DNA of 18,724 bases from NCBI GenBank assembly GCA_934215405.1, contig CAKPZU010000029.1, positions 1-18,724 of the forward strand, read 5' to 3'. The stretch comes from an uncultured Bacilli bacterium. Its GTDB lineage: Bacteria > Bacillota_I > Bacilli_A > RFN20 > CAG-631. This document shows positions 1 through 7,447 of this stretch, piece after piece. Positions within the stretch are counted from its first letter, which is position 1, and each line of letters starts with the position of its first letter. The notes beneath the pieces were generated by a model. The model saw nothing but the letters and a program-made list of their open reading frames with translations. It did not search any database and was not told the DNA's origin. The position numbers and the translations under genes are program-made.

Positions 1-887
1 TAATACATACTAATTAAAGGCTGACTTCCATCTCCAACGCCTTGTAAAAGCATGTATATAACTGATAAAACATAATCAATACAGCCAAAAACAGCTACAT
101 CATTACTAGTTCCATAAAGCAATAAAAACTTACTCATTAAAATCAAAGTTAATGTTGGTGAAAATGTTAAGCCAAATGGTGAAAGAGCAATTTTTAATAA
201 ATCCTTACTTAAAAATTTAATTTCTTTAAATTGACATTTATAAAGCTTTATTTTTTTAGCTAATAAAAATATTATTGCAACTAATAAAGTTATTGCCTGT
301 CCTATAACTGTTGCTAAAGCAGCTCCTATCATTTTTAATGGAATTACAAAGATAAATAAATAATCTAAAACAATATTTGTTAAAAAGCCACTCATCATAG
401 CAATCATAGCAATACTAGCTCCATTCATATTTCGTATAAATGGCACAAAGCCTGTTGCAAAGATTTGGAAAGTTGCACCAAGGGCTACAACTTTAATATA
501 TTGAGTTGCTAGCTCATAAACATTTCCCTTAGCACCAAAAAGCTTAATTATTAAATTAGCTGAAAAGAAAAATATAATAGTTGAAATTATGCTAATTGCT
601 AATAACAAAATTGAAGTTATTGTAAAACATTTGTATTGTTTATTTTTATCATCATCACTTTTTAGTATTGAATAATTAATTCCACCAGCCATTCCAACTC
701 CTGTACCAATTGCTTGAATAAATGCAGCTATAGGAAAAGCAATTGTAATAGCTGCAATTCCATCATCGCCAAGCTTATTTCCAATAAAAAAGCCATCAAC
801 AATTGTATATATACCAGATAAAGCAAAAGCTAGAATAGAAGGGATAATATATGAATAAAAAGTTTTATTTAAAGATTTATTTTTCAC
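1..887 (-). CDS. MATE family efflux transporter (C-terminal part outside window)
   Basis: Predicted multidrug/toxin exporter of the MATE family, an integral membrane protein driven by an ion gradient. About 295 residues are visible; the C-terminal part lies beyond base 1. The N-terminus reads NKTFYSYIIPSILAFALSG, followed by IVDGFFIGNKLG, both typical of MATE helix 1. Later comes LQGVGDGSQPLIS, matching the conserved G-x-G-x-QPL motif that opens the second half of the protein. I chose the GTG at 887-885 because the reading frame opens there, upstream of the first helix, and a purine-rich AAGAGAG precedes it. The start overlaps the 3' end of the MarR gene by 11 bp, so the two are probably translationally coupled. 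The pairing resembles mepR-mepA of Staphylococcus aureus. The exported substrate cannot be told from sequence. Confidence 0.9.
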   Translation of the reverse strand, partial: MKNKSLNKTFYSYIIPSILAFALSGIYTIVDGFFIGNKLGDDGIAAITIAFPIAAFIQAIGTGVGMAGGINYSILKSDDDKNKQYKCFTITSILLLAISIISTIIFFFSANLIIKLFGAKGNVYELATQYIKVVALGATFQIFATGFVPFIRNMNGASIAMIAMMSGFLTNIVLDYLFIFVIPLKMIGAALATVIGQAITLLVAIIFLLAKKIKLYKCQFKEIKFLSKDLLKIALSPFGLTFSPTLTLILMSKFLLLYGTSNDVAVFGCIDYVLSVIYMLLQGVGDGSQPLISMY

Positions 888-1314
888 TTTTCTTCATCTC
901 TCTTTCTAAAATTGTATTAAACAGATTAATTGAATCAATCATTTGTTCAACTCTATCTTCTCCCATTAATTTAAAGGTTTTTTCTTCAACTTCATATAAT
1001 GGAGTTAATAATTCTTTACAGTAATTCTTACCTTTATCTGTAAGGACTACTAATTTTTCACGTTTATCTAAAGTAATTGATGGAAGTAAAATAATAATAT
1101 TTTCCTTTTTTAAAGTTTGAATTACACTACTTACAGTTTGCTTTGCAAGACCCGTATATAAAGAAATTGTTTTTTGAGTTAATGCTTCATTCCTATCAAG
1201 TGTATATAAAACAAATAAACGCACATTATTAATGCTATGCTTATTTGCCCATTTATTGTAAAGTGAATCAGATTGTCCCCATACTTCCCAAAATTTATTA
1301 AGCATTTTATACAT
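877..1314 (-). CDS. MarR family transcriptional regulator
   Basis: A 145-residue winged-helix DNA-binding protein of the MarR family, normally a dimeric repressor released by a small ligand. The helix-turn-helix is about residues 45-71 (LTQKTISLYTGLAKQTVSSV). The wing follows at 72-93, with the family signature DKREK then LTDKGK. The N- and C-terminal helices that form the dimer interface are present, and length is normal. The ATG at 1314 has AAAAGGAG 10 nt upstream; a second ATG three codons later is too far from it. The gene lies first in an operon with the MATE exporter, overlapping it by 11 bp, so its likely job is to control that exporter. A palindrome overlapping the promoter just upstream suggests that it represses its own operon. 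The ligand is unknown. Confidence 0.93.
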   Translation of the reverse strand: MYKMLNKFWEVWGQSDSLYNKWANKHSINNVRLFVLYTLDRNEALTQKTISLYTGLAKQTVSSVIQTLKKENIIILLPSITLDKREKLVVLTDKGKNYCKELLTPLYEVEEKTFKLMGEDRVEQMIDSINLFNTILEREMKKSEK

Positions 1315-1331
1315 TCAATATAATCTCCTTT

Positions 1332-1349
1332 TAGTCCGTACAGGGACTA
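1332..1349. promoter_or_regulatory. Palindromic operator candidate for the MarR-MATE operon
   Basis: An 18-bp inverted repeat, TAGTCC-N6-GGACTA, with perfect 6-bp arms. It begins on the last base of the -10 box and ends just before the Shine-Dalgarno sequence, so it covers the expected transcription start. A dimeric repressor bound here would block transcription. Size and position fit a MarR-family autoregulatory site; binding by the adjacent MarR protein is inferred. Confidence 0.7.
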
Positions 1350-1377
1350 TTATATAATTTATAAGTACTTTTGTCAA
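1349..1377 (-). promoter_or_regulatory. Sigma-A type promoter of the MarR-MATE operon
   Basis: On the minus strand the -35 box is a perfect TTGACA (1377-1372) and the -10 box a perfect TATAAT (1354-1349), separated by exactly 17 bp. The -10 box is about 35 bp upstream of the MarR start codon. It should be strong when not repressed. Confidence 0.88.
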
Positions 1378-1426
1378 TTTAAGTGAAAATAAAATAGTCT
1401 ATAAAAATGCAAAATCACAAAGAAAA

Positions 1427-1540
1427 TATTTTCGTAATTTCATATTTATTTTCGTAATTTTTGAGTTATTTTCGTAATTTTGTAATTATTTTCGTAATTT
1501 TGTAATTATTTTCGTAATTTTGTAATTATTTTCGTAATTT
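1427..1540. repeat. Array of six 20-bp direct repeats (iteron-like)
   Basis: The 14-mer TATTTTCGTAATTT occurs six times, starting at 1427, 1447, 1467, 1487, 1507 and 1527, so the period is exactly 20 bp. The 6-bp linkers vary, but three central units (from about 1471) are identical. Twenty base pairs is close to two helical turns, so each unit shows nearly the same face of the DNA. The array fills the divergent intergenic region and ends about 25 bp before the -10 box of the COG2865-type gene. It is probably a multi-site operator for a cooperative DNA-binding protein, plausibly the product of that gene; this is inferred. The units are too short and too close together for CRISPR. Confidence 0.85.
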
Positions 1541-1564
1541 ATCGAATTATTCCACTTAATTAAG

Positions 1565-1570
1565 TATAAT
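1565..1570 (+). promoter_or_regulatory. -10 element of the COG2865-type gene
   Basis: A perfect TATAAT, 24 bp before the ATG at 1594. No good -35 box is seen: the hexamer at 17-bp spacing is TCGAAT. The promoter may therefore depend on a protein bound to the direct repeats that end just upstream. A weak purine stretch (AGTAAG) is the only ribosome-binding site candidate. Confidence 0.5.
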
Positions 1571-1598
1571 AATTTTAAAAAGTAAGATTAAACATGCA

Positions 1599-1605
1599 AA
1601 AAAAG
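1599..1605 (+). other. Slippery heptamer A AAA AAG at the first frame break
   Basis: In the frame of ATG 1594 the codons are CAA AAA AAG, so the sequence is A AAA AAG in the X XXY YYZ register used for -1 slippage (the same heptamer as in E. coli dnaX). Slipping here gives M-Q-K-K-E-L-I-N and enters the AlbA_2 frame. The run holds seven A's; eight would also restore the frame. A lost base in the genome or in the assembly is therefore an equally good explanation. Confidence 0.5.
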
Positions 1606-1945
1606 AATTAATTAACTTAATTGATAGTATCATTTCACTAAAAACTGAAACATATAATATTGAGTTTAAAAAAGCAAAGGATGGTGTCCCTGAAAATTTA
1701 TATGACACCTTTTCTAGTTTTTCTAACACATCAGGTGGCATAATAATTTTTGGAATAGATGAAAAAAATAATTATAAGTTTTGTGGAATTAACAATCCAG
1801 ATGATTTTCAAAAAATAATTACAGATCAATCCTTAATTATGGAGCCAAAAATTAGGCCAATTATTACTATATGTGAATATAAAGAAAAAATTGTTGCTTC
1901 CGTAGAGATTACTGAACTAGATATTTTTAATAAGCCTTGCTATTA

Positions 1946-1952
1946 TTTAAAA
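1946..1952 (+). other. Slippery heptamer T TTA AAA at the second frame break
   Basis: In the AlbA_2 frame the codons are TAT TTA AAA TGC, giving T TTA AAA in the canonical -1 register. A -1 slip continues as ATG CAA GGC TCA TAT ATT CGT, which enters the conserved GSYIRVGD stretch exactly. The unshifted frame stops at 1995-1997. Relatives usually have a few more residues between the KPCYY-like and GSYIRVGD motifs, so a small deletion is also possible. Confidence 0.5.
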
Positions 1953-3047
1953 TGCAAGGCTCATATATTCGTGTTGGTGATGCTGATTTACCAATGACTG
2001 ATTACGAAATATATAGCTTCGATGCTTTTAAATATAAAAATGAAGACGAATTGCGTATAAAGGAAAGAGTAGAAAGAGACATACTTAACGAAATATCAAT
2101 CAATGCTTTCTTAGACAAAATTATATCAATAAAACCAAATTTAATTAATCTTGATAAAGATACAATCTTAAGAATAAATGGTATTATTGATAAAAATAAT
2201 TATCCAACCATTTGTGGAATAATGATATTTGGAAAATATCCACAAATATTTTCTTTAAATTTAGATATTGTTGCAGTAAAATGCTCAAGTAATGAATATG
2301 GCGTTGAAGATGATAACGGAATTAGATTCTTAGATAATAAAAGATTAGATGGAACTATTAGTGACATGTTAAAGCTTGCAATTTCATTTGTTTTAAACAA
2401 TATTAAAAAAGCCACTAGAGTTAATAATAATGGAATAAGAGAAGATATTCTTGAATACCCAATAAAAGCAATTAGAGAAATTATTCTAAATGCATTAATT
2501 CATAGAGATTATAGTATACATACAGAAAACGAGCCAATTAGGTTAACCATATTTAATGATAGAATTGAAATATCTAATCCAGGAGGACTATATGGTAGAT
2601 TAACAATTGACGAACTAGGCAAAGTTCATTCTGATATTAGAAACCCATTTTTGGCTTCAATTTTAGAAATTCTTGAAATTACAGAAAATAGATATTCAGG
2701 TATTCCAACAATTTATGCTGAAATGAAAAAAGCCAATTTAATGGAGCCAAAGTTTGAAAGTGCAAGAGGAACATTTAAAGTAACCTTATATAATTTTAAA
2801 AAAGCAGATGTCATTAATGATGATTTTTTATCTAAAATTAAAACATTTTGCAAAACACCTAGAAGTAAAGAATCTTTAGTTAAATTTTTTGGCTATGATG
2901 AAAAGCATCCAGCATATTTTATTAATTCATATGTGCTTCCACTTATTAATGATGGAATTCTTGCCTATACTATACCTAGCAAACCTAGTAGCAAAAATCA
3001 AAAAATATATTCTGTTGATCGTTAAATATACCTTTTAAATAAATTTC

Positions 3048-3088
3048 AAAAATCTCATAGTTTACTTTTAAAATTATGAGATTTTTTT
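3048..3088 (+). terminator. Intrinsic terminator after the COG2865-type gene
   Basis: A 12-bp perfect stem (AAAAATCTCATA, 3048-3059, with 3075-3086) and a 15-nt loop, running into seven T's (3082-3088). It starts 22 bp after the stop codon. The A's on the left arm could allow weak function in the opposite direction. Confidence 0.8.
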
Positions 3089-3113
3089 AACGAATGATAT
3101 TTCAAACATTGTT

Positions 3114-3147
3114 AAAAAAAAACAAGCCTATTTTTGTAATAGACTTG
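3114..3147 (-). terminator. Intrinsic terminator of the hyd operon
   Basis: On the minus strand, CAAGTCTATT (3147-3138) pairs with AATAGGCTTG (3132-3123), ten pairs with one G-T, around a 5-nt loop. Nine T's follow (A's at 3114-3122 on the plus strand). It lies 18 bp past the hydA stop codon. Confidence 0.85.
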
Positions 3148-3164
3148 TAATTTTTAATCATTTA

Positions 3165-4886
3165 TTATTTTACTTTACTAGTGTAATGTGTATGTAAAAT
3201 ATGATGTGCTGTCTTTGAATTTGGTTCAACTAAGAAATCATTATATAATTTCTTAATATCTTCATTTTCACAAGAAACTCTAACTTTTTTGTTAACATCA
3301 ATATTTATAATACCTTGTCTTCTTAATTCAATTAGTTCTTTTGATGTATAGCCTTTAGTTACAGGTTGTCCACCACCAGCAATACAACCACCAGGACATG
3401 CCATTACTTCAATGAAATCATAATGTGAATTACCATTTTTAATATCATCTAATAATTTTCTAGCATTCTTTAAGCCTGATACATAAGCTACATTTAATGT
3501 AGTACCATTTAATGTAACAGTTGCTTCTTTTGTATTAATTGTATTAGGAACATCCTTAAAGTCAATCTTATCAGGACATGTATTTGTTAGCCACATAGAA
3601 GCAGTTCTTAAAGCAGCTTCCATAACACCACCAGCATTACCAAAGATATCAGCAGCACCAGTTGAAGTTCCAAGTGGGTTATCAAATTCACCATCTTCAA
3701 GTGATGGTAAATCAATACCATAACGCTTTAACATACGAGCTAATTCTTTAACTGATACAGAATAATCATTTGCATGCATTCCATCAAGCTTTAATTCATC
3801 ACGAAGTAATTCTTGCTTTTTAGCAATACATGGCATTAATGATACAACTACAATATTTTTAGGATCAATTCCTTCTTTATTAGCAAAATATGTTTTTACA
3901 ATTGAGCCAAACATTTCTTGAGGTGATTTACATGTTGAAGGAAGATTTAATAATTCTGGATATTGTGTTTCAATAAATCCAATCCATCCTGGGCAGCAAG
4001 AAGTAATCATAGGTAGATTTTTCTTTTCAGTTAATCTAGTAACTAATTCTTTTGCTTCTTCCATAATTGTTAAGTCAGCACCAAAGTTTGTATCAAATAC
4101 CTTATCAAATCCTAGCATTCTTAAAGCACTAACCATTTTATGTGTTACATCTGTTCCTGGCTTTAAGCCAAATTCTTCACCAAGTGTAACTCTTACTGAT
4201 GGAGCTGAATGAATAACTACATACTTAGTTGGATCAGCTAAAGCTTCTTCAACTTTTGCAGTATCATCAACTTGAAGTAAAGCACCAGTAGGACATACTT
4301 GAACACATTGACCACAGTTTACACAATTATTAGTTTCTGAAATAATTGTTTTAAAGCCACGTTGAGAAGCAGAAATTGCTCCAATTCCTTGAATGTTTTC
4401 ACATACATCGATACAACGAGTACATAAAACACATTTACTAGCATTTTTCTTTAATGATTCGTGGCAAACATCTTTATCTTCTTGAGATAATGGACCTTCA
4501 AAGCTACGAGTTCTAATATCAAGTTCAATTGCTAAATCTTGTAAAGCACAATTTCCACTCTTTTCACAAGATAAACAATCTTTTGGATGGTTAGATAATA
4601 ATAATTCAACAATAGCTTTTCTTTCTTCTCTAACACGTTTATTGTTAGTGAATACTTCCATACCATCATATATATTAGTAGCACAAGCTGGAACTAGTGC
4701 TCTTTTACCTTTTACTTCACAAACACAAACTCTACATGAAGCAGGCTTATGTTCAAAATTGCTTTCATCCCTTACAAAATAGCAAAGAGTAGGAATTTTA
4801 ATTCCATATTGTTTTGCTAATTGTAAAATTGTTAAAGAGGAATCAGCTTCGTATTCAACATTATTTAATTTTACTTTTACTAACAT
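3165..4886 (-). CDS. hydA: [FeFe] hydrogenase catalytic subunit HydA
   Basis: Catalytic subunit of a multimeric cytoplasmic [FeFe] hydrogenase, making or oxidising H2 at the H-cluster. The 573 residues show, in order: a plant-type [2Fe-2S] domain (C35, C51, C54, C68); the His-Cys3 [4Fe-4S] site (H100, C104, C107, C113); two ferredoxin-type [4Fe-4S] motifs (C152, C155, C158, C162 and C188, C191, C194, C198); and the H-cluster domain with L1 TSCCPGW (295-301), L2 MPCIAKK (351-357) and L3 MACPGGC (495-501). C298, C353, C497 and C501 are the expected cluster ligands and C297 the proton-relay cysteine. The C-terminal small-subunit region with HHILHTHY is present. There is no extra C-terminal [2Fe-2S] domain, so it resembles HndD-type subunits. 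AGGAGG lies 9 nt before the ATG. It is the last gene of hydCBA. Maturation genes hydEFG are not in this window. Confidence 0.97.
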   Translation of the reverse strand: MLVKVKLNNVEYEADSSLTILQLAKQYGIKIPTLCYFVRDESNFEHKPASCRVCVCEVKGKRALVPACATNIYDGMEVFTNNKRVREERKAIVELLLSNHPKDCLSCEKSGNCALQDLAIELDIRTRSFEGPLSQEDKDVCHESLKKNASKCVLCTRCIDVCENIQGIGAISASQRGFKTIISETNNCVNCGQCVQVCPTGALLQVDDTAKVEEALADPTKYVVIHSAPSVRVTLGEEFGLKPGTDVTHKMVSALRMLGFDKVFDTNFGADLTIMEEAKELVTRLTEKKNLPMITSCCPGWIGFIETQYPELLNLPSTCKSPQEMFGSIVKTYFANKEGIDPKNIVVVSLMPCIAKKQELLRDELKLDGMHANDYSVSVKELARMLKRYGIDLPSLEDGEFDNPLGTSTGAADIFGNAGGVMEAALRTASMWLTNTCPDKIDFKDVPNTINTKEATVTLNGTTLNVAYVSGLKNARKLLDDIKNGNSHYDFIEVMACPGGCIAGGGQPVTKGYTSKELIELRRQGIINIDVNKKVRVSCENEDIKKLYNDFLVEPNSKTAHHILHTHYTSKVK

Positions 4887-4900
4887 TTTTATTTTCCTCC

Positions 4901-6802
4901 TTAATATTTAATTGCTTTTGGTTTAGCTGGACACTTAGTTAAACAAGTTCCACACTTAACACATGCTTTTGCATCAATAACGTAAGCATTTAATTTTGGA
5001 TTCTTACCGAACTTATCTGATTTAGTAATAGCATTAACTGGACAGTTTCTAGCACACATACCACAACCTAGACAGTTTTCAGTGATGATTTCATAGCTTA
5101 CTAGCTTCTTACAAGCACCAGCTGGACACTTCTTATCAACTATATGAGCTAGATATTCATCTTTAAAGTTAGCAATTGTAGATAATACTGGGTTTGGAGC
5201 AGATTGGCCTAAAGCACAAAGTGATGAATCTTTAATAACATTAGCAAGTCTTTCAAGCTCAGCAAACTCTTCTAAAGTTCCTTCACCATGAGTAATTCTT
5301 GCTAAGATTTCAAGCATTCTCTTATTACCTACTCTACAAGTAGTACATTTACCACATGATTCTTCAACTGTAAATTCAAGATAGAACTTAGCGATGTTAA
5401 CCATACAATCATCTTCATCTAAAACGATCATACCACCAGATCCCATCATAGAACCCTTAGCAACTAAGTTATCATAGTCAATTGGACAATCAAGTTCTTT
5501 TTCTGTTAAACAACCACCGCTTGGGCCACCAGTTTGAACGGCTTTAAACTTTTTACCATGCTTAATTCCGCCACCAATATCATAAATAATTTCTCTTAAT
5601 GTTGTTCCCATTGGTACTTCAACAAGACCAACGTTATTAATCTTACCAGCTAAAGCAAATACCTTAGTACCTTTAGATTTTTCAGTACCAAGCTTTGCAA
5701 ATTCTTCTCCACCATCTAAAATGATTACTGGAATATTAGCCCATGTTTCAACGTTATTAACGTTTGTTGGCTTTCCAAATAAACCTTTAACTGCTGGGAA
5801 TGGTGGCTTTAATGTAGGCTCTCCTCTACATCCTTCAATTGAATGGATTAAAGCAGTTTCTTCACCACAAACGAAAGCTCCTGCACCATATTTAATATTA
5901 ATATTAAATGAGAAATTAGTACCCATAATATGATTACCAAGTAATCCCATTTCAGTTGCTTGCTTAATTGCAACTTGAAGTCTATGAACTGCTAAAGGAT
6001 ATTCAGCACGAATATAAATTTCACCTTCATCAGCACCAATTGCATAGCCTGCAATTGCCATTGATTCAAGTACAGAATGTGGATCACCCTCTAAGATTGA
6101 ACGATCCATGAATGCTCCTGGGTCACCCTCATCGGCATTACAAATAATATATTTTTTCTCACTTACAGAGGCTTTAGCAAATTTCCATTTAACACCAGTT
6201 GGGAAACCAGCGCCTCCACGTCCTCTTAAGCCCGATTTAGTAACTTCTTCAATTACTTGATCTGGAGTCATATCAAATAAAACTTTAGCTAAAGCTTGGT
6301 AAGCTCTTTCACCAATTGCTTCACCAATAACTTCAGGATTAATTAAGCCACAATTTCTTAAAGCTAAACGATGTTGCTTTTTATAGAAATTGATATTATC
6401 TTGAGTTAAAATTCTTTCACCATGTTCATTTTGATATAATAAACGATAAACAACATTGTGATTACAAATATGTTCACGAATTATTTCTTCAGCATCTTCA
6501 ACCTTTACTTTTGTATAGAAAGTATGATCTGGGAATATTTTAACAATTGGTCCTCTTTCACAAAAGCCAAAACATCCAGTGATTGAAATATCTACCTTAT
6601 CTTCAACATTGTATTCTTTAGCATATTTCTTTAAGGCTTCAACAATACCCATAGAGTTTGAAGAACAACAACCTGTTCCACCACATACAGAAATATGATA
6701 TTTTTCTGTGCTATCGCTTACTTCTTTTCTAAAGTTTACTATATCTTTAGTATTATTATAGATTTTTAATAAATCTTCTTTTGATCTTATTCTTGTACAC
6801 AT
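4901..6802 (-). CDS. hydB: [FeFe] hydrogenase subunit HydB (NuoF-like, NAD(P)H- and FMN-binding)
   Basis: The flavin subunit, where NAD(H) exchanges electrons and where bifurcation is thought to occur in HydABC enzymes. Its 633 residues contain: a thioredoxin-like [2Fe-2S] domain (about 35-115, with C40, C45/C46, C77, C81); the NuoF core with glycine-rich FMN/NADH motifs GLRGRGGAGFPTG (191-203) and GAGAFVCGEETALI (306-319); the [4Fe-4S] motif SCGKCTTCR (C483, C486, C489, plus C529); and two C-terminal ferredoxin clusters (C577, C580, C583, C587 and C614, C617, C620, C624). This domain order is that of HydB/HndC and not of complex I NuoF, which lacks the extra ends. AGGAGG precedes the ATG by 10 nt. 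The gene begins 14 bp after hydC and ends 14 bp before hydA. Confidence 0.96.
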   Translation of the reverse strand: MCTRIRSKEDLLKIYNNTKDIVNFRKEVSDSTEKYHISVCGGTGCCSSNSMGIVEALKKYAKEYNVEDKVDISITGCFGFCERGPIVKIFPDHTFYTKVKVEDAEEIIREHICNHNVVYRLLYQNEHGERILTQDNINFYKKQHRLALRNCGLINPEVIGEAIGERAYQALAKVLFDMTPDQVIEEVTKSGLRGRGGAGFPTGVKWKFAKASVSEKKYIICNADEGDPGAFMDRSILEGDPHSVLESMAIAGYAIGADEGEIYIRAEYPLAVHRLQVAIKQATEMGLLGNHIMGTNFSFNINIKYGAGAFVCGEETALIHSIEGCRGEPTLKPPFPAVKGLFGKPTNVNNVETWANIPVIILDGGEEFAKLGTEKSKGTKVFALAGKINNVGLVEVPMGTTLREIIYDIGGGIKHGKKFKAVQTGGPSGGCLTEKELDCPIDYDNLVAKGSMMGSGGMIVLDEDDCMVNIAKFYLEFTVEESCGKCTTCRVGNKRMLEILARITHGEGTLEEFAELERLANVIKDSSLCALGQSAPNPVLSTIANFKDEYLAHIVDKKCPAGACKKLVSYEIITENCLGCGMCARNCPVNAITKSDKFGKNPKLNAYVIDAKACVKCGTCLTKCPAKPKAIKY

Positions 6803-6816
6803 ACGTTAGAGACCTC

Positions 6817-7281
6817 CTAATATTGAGCTAAGATGCCTTCAACATCATCTGGTGTAATATTTCCATATGTTTTGTCATTGACTAACATAACTGGAGCTAA
6901 ACCACATGCACCAACGCATCTTAAAGTTGTGATTGTAAATTTTCCATCAGGAGTTGTTTCTCCATTTTTGATTTTTAAAATTTCTTCAACACGAGCTAAT
7001 AATTTATCAGAGCCTCTTACGAAGCATGCTGTTCCAAGGCAAATGCTAATAACATATTGTCCCTTTGGAACCATTGTAAAGAAAGAATAGAATGTTACAA
7101 CGCCATAAACCTTTGAGACGTTAACATTAATTTTCTTTGCAATATGAGATTGTACTACCATTGGTAAATAACCAAAAATACCTTGAGCTTTATGCAAAAT
7201 TGCAATTAATTCATTTGGATCATTGTGTAATGATTCAATAAATTCATCTAGCTCAGCAAACATTTCTTCATTTGTTTTCAT
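6817..7281 (-). CDS. hydC: [FeFe] hydrogenase subunit HydC (NuoE-like [2Fe-2S] protein)
   Basis: Small electron-transfer subunit of the HydABC complex, homologous to complex I NuoE. It has the N-terminal helical bundle and a thioredoxin-fold [2Fe-2S] domain with four ligands in the pattern CLGTAC...RCVGAC (C81, C86, C122, C126 in the 154-residue form). I chose the ATG at 7281-7279 because GGAGG ends 8 nt before it. A GTG six codons upstream would put that ribosome-binding site inside the gene. It is first in the operon, 14 bp from hydB, with the hydB Shine-Dalgarno overlapping the hydC stop. The usual length for the family is about 150-165 residues. Confidence 0.95.
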   Translation of the reverse strand: MKTNEEMFAELDEFIESLHNDPNELIAILHKAQGIFGYLPMVVQSHIAKKINVNVSKVYGVVTFYSFFTMVPKGQYVISICLGTACFVRGSDKLLARVEEILKIKNGETTPDGKFTITTLRCVGACGLAPVMLVNDKTYGNITPDDVEGILAQY

Positions 7282-7318
7282 GCTAATATCCTCCAACACG
7301 AATTTAATTCACTAGATT

Positions 7319-7347
7319 ATTTTACCATAGTAAAAAATTAATGTCTA
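7319..7347 (-). promoter_or_regulatory. Promoter of the hydCBA operon
   Basis: On the minus strand, TAGACA (7347-7342) and TAAAAT (7324-7319) are separated by 17 bp; each differs from consensus at one base. The -10 box lies about 38 bp before the hydC start codon. No competing pair as good was seen in the gap. Confidence 0.65.
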
Positions 7348-7353
7348 TTTATT

Positions 7354-7371
7354 TCGATACATTTTTATCGA
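7354..7371. promoter_or_regulatory. Palindrome upstream of the hyd promoter
   Basis: An 18-bp inverted repeat, TCGATA-N6-TATCGA, with perfect 6-bp arms, ending 6 bp upstream of the -35 box. This is where an activator or upstream repressor could bind. It does not match the Rex consensus (TTGTGAA-N4-TTCACAA) that often controls redox genes in Gram-positive bacteria. The protein that binds it is unknown. Confidence 0.45.
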
Positions 7372-7447
7372 TAAATTAATAAACCATAATTTAATACCTA
7401 AATTATTGCAATTTTATATATAATTATGCGAATGAAATTTATAGATT

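Larger units (their letters stand above)
1594..3025 (+). pseudogene. COG2865-type AlbA_2 / GHKL-ATPase regulator, interrupted by two -1 frameshifts
   Basis: Proteins of this family join an N-terminal AlbA_2 (Schlafen-like) putative DNA-binding domain to a GHKL-type ATP-binding domain (HATPase_c_4) and a C-terminal winged-helix region; they are annotated as transcriptional regulators, but few are characterised. Reading from ATG 1594, the frame closes after five codons. A -1 shift at 1599-1605 opens a frame that encodes the AlbA_2 domain (TYNIEFKKAK, then PENLYDTFSSFSNTSGG) and ends at 1995-1997. A second -1 shift at 1946-1952 joins it to the frame running to 3025, with GSYIRVGDADLPM, the ATPase motif REIILNALIHRDYS and EISNPGGLYG. 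The corrected product is 477 residues, the usual family length. Either the gene is decayed or misassembled, or it is recoded or phase-variable. From 1937 on, the second half is an uninterrupted frame. Confidence 0.8.

Noticed and set aside
1427..1540. Possible CRISPR array
   Set aside because: The period is only 20 bp, with 6-bp linkers that are partly identical, and there are no cas genes; this is a tandem direct-repeat operator-like array.
1556..1741. Minus-strand open frame opposite the COG2865-type gene
   Set aside because: It is antisense to the AlbA_2 coding segment and has no family features.
7282..7299. Longer hydC start at the GTG at 7299
   Set aside because: The strong GGAGG would then lie inside the coding region. 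The ATG at 7281 has it at proper spacing.
7300..7447. Riboswitch or small RNA gene between the ZIP gene and hydC
   Set aside because: Only a promoter and one palindrome are visible; there is no conserved aptamer-like structure and no terminator hairpin.
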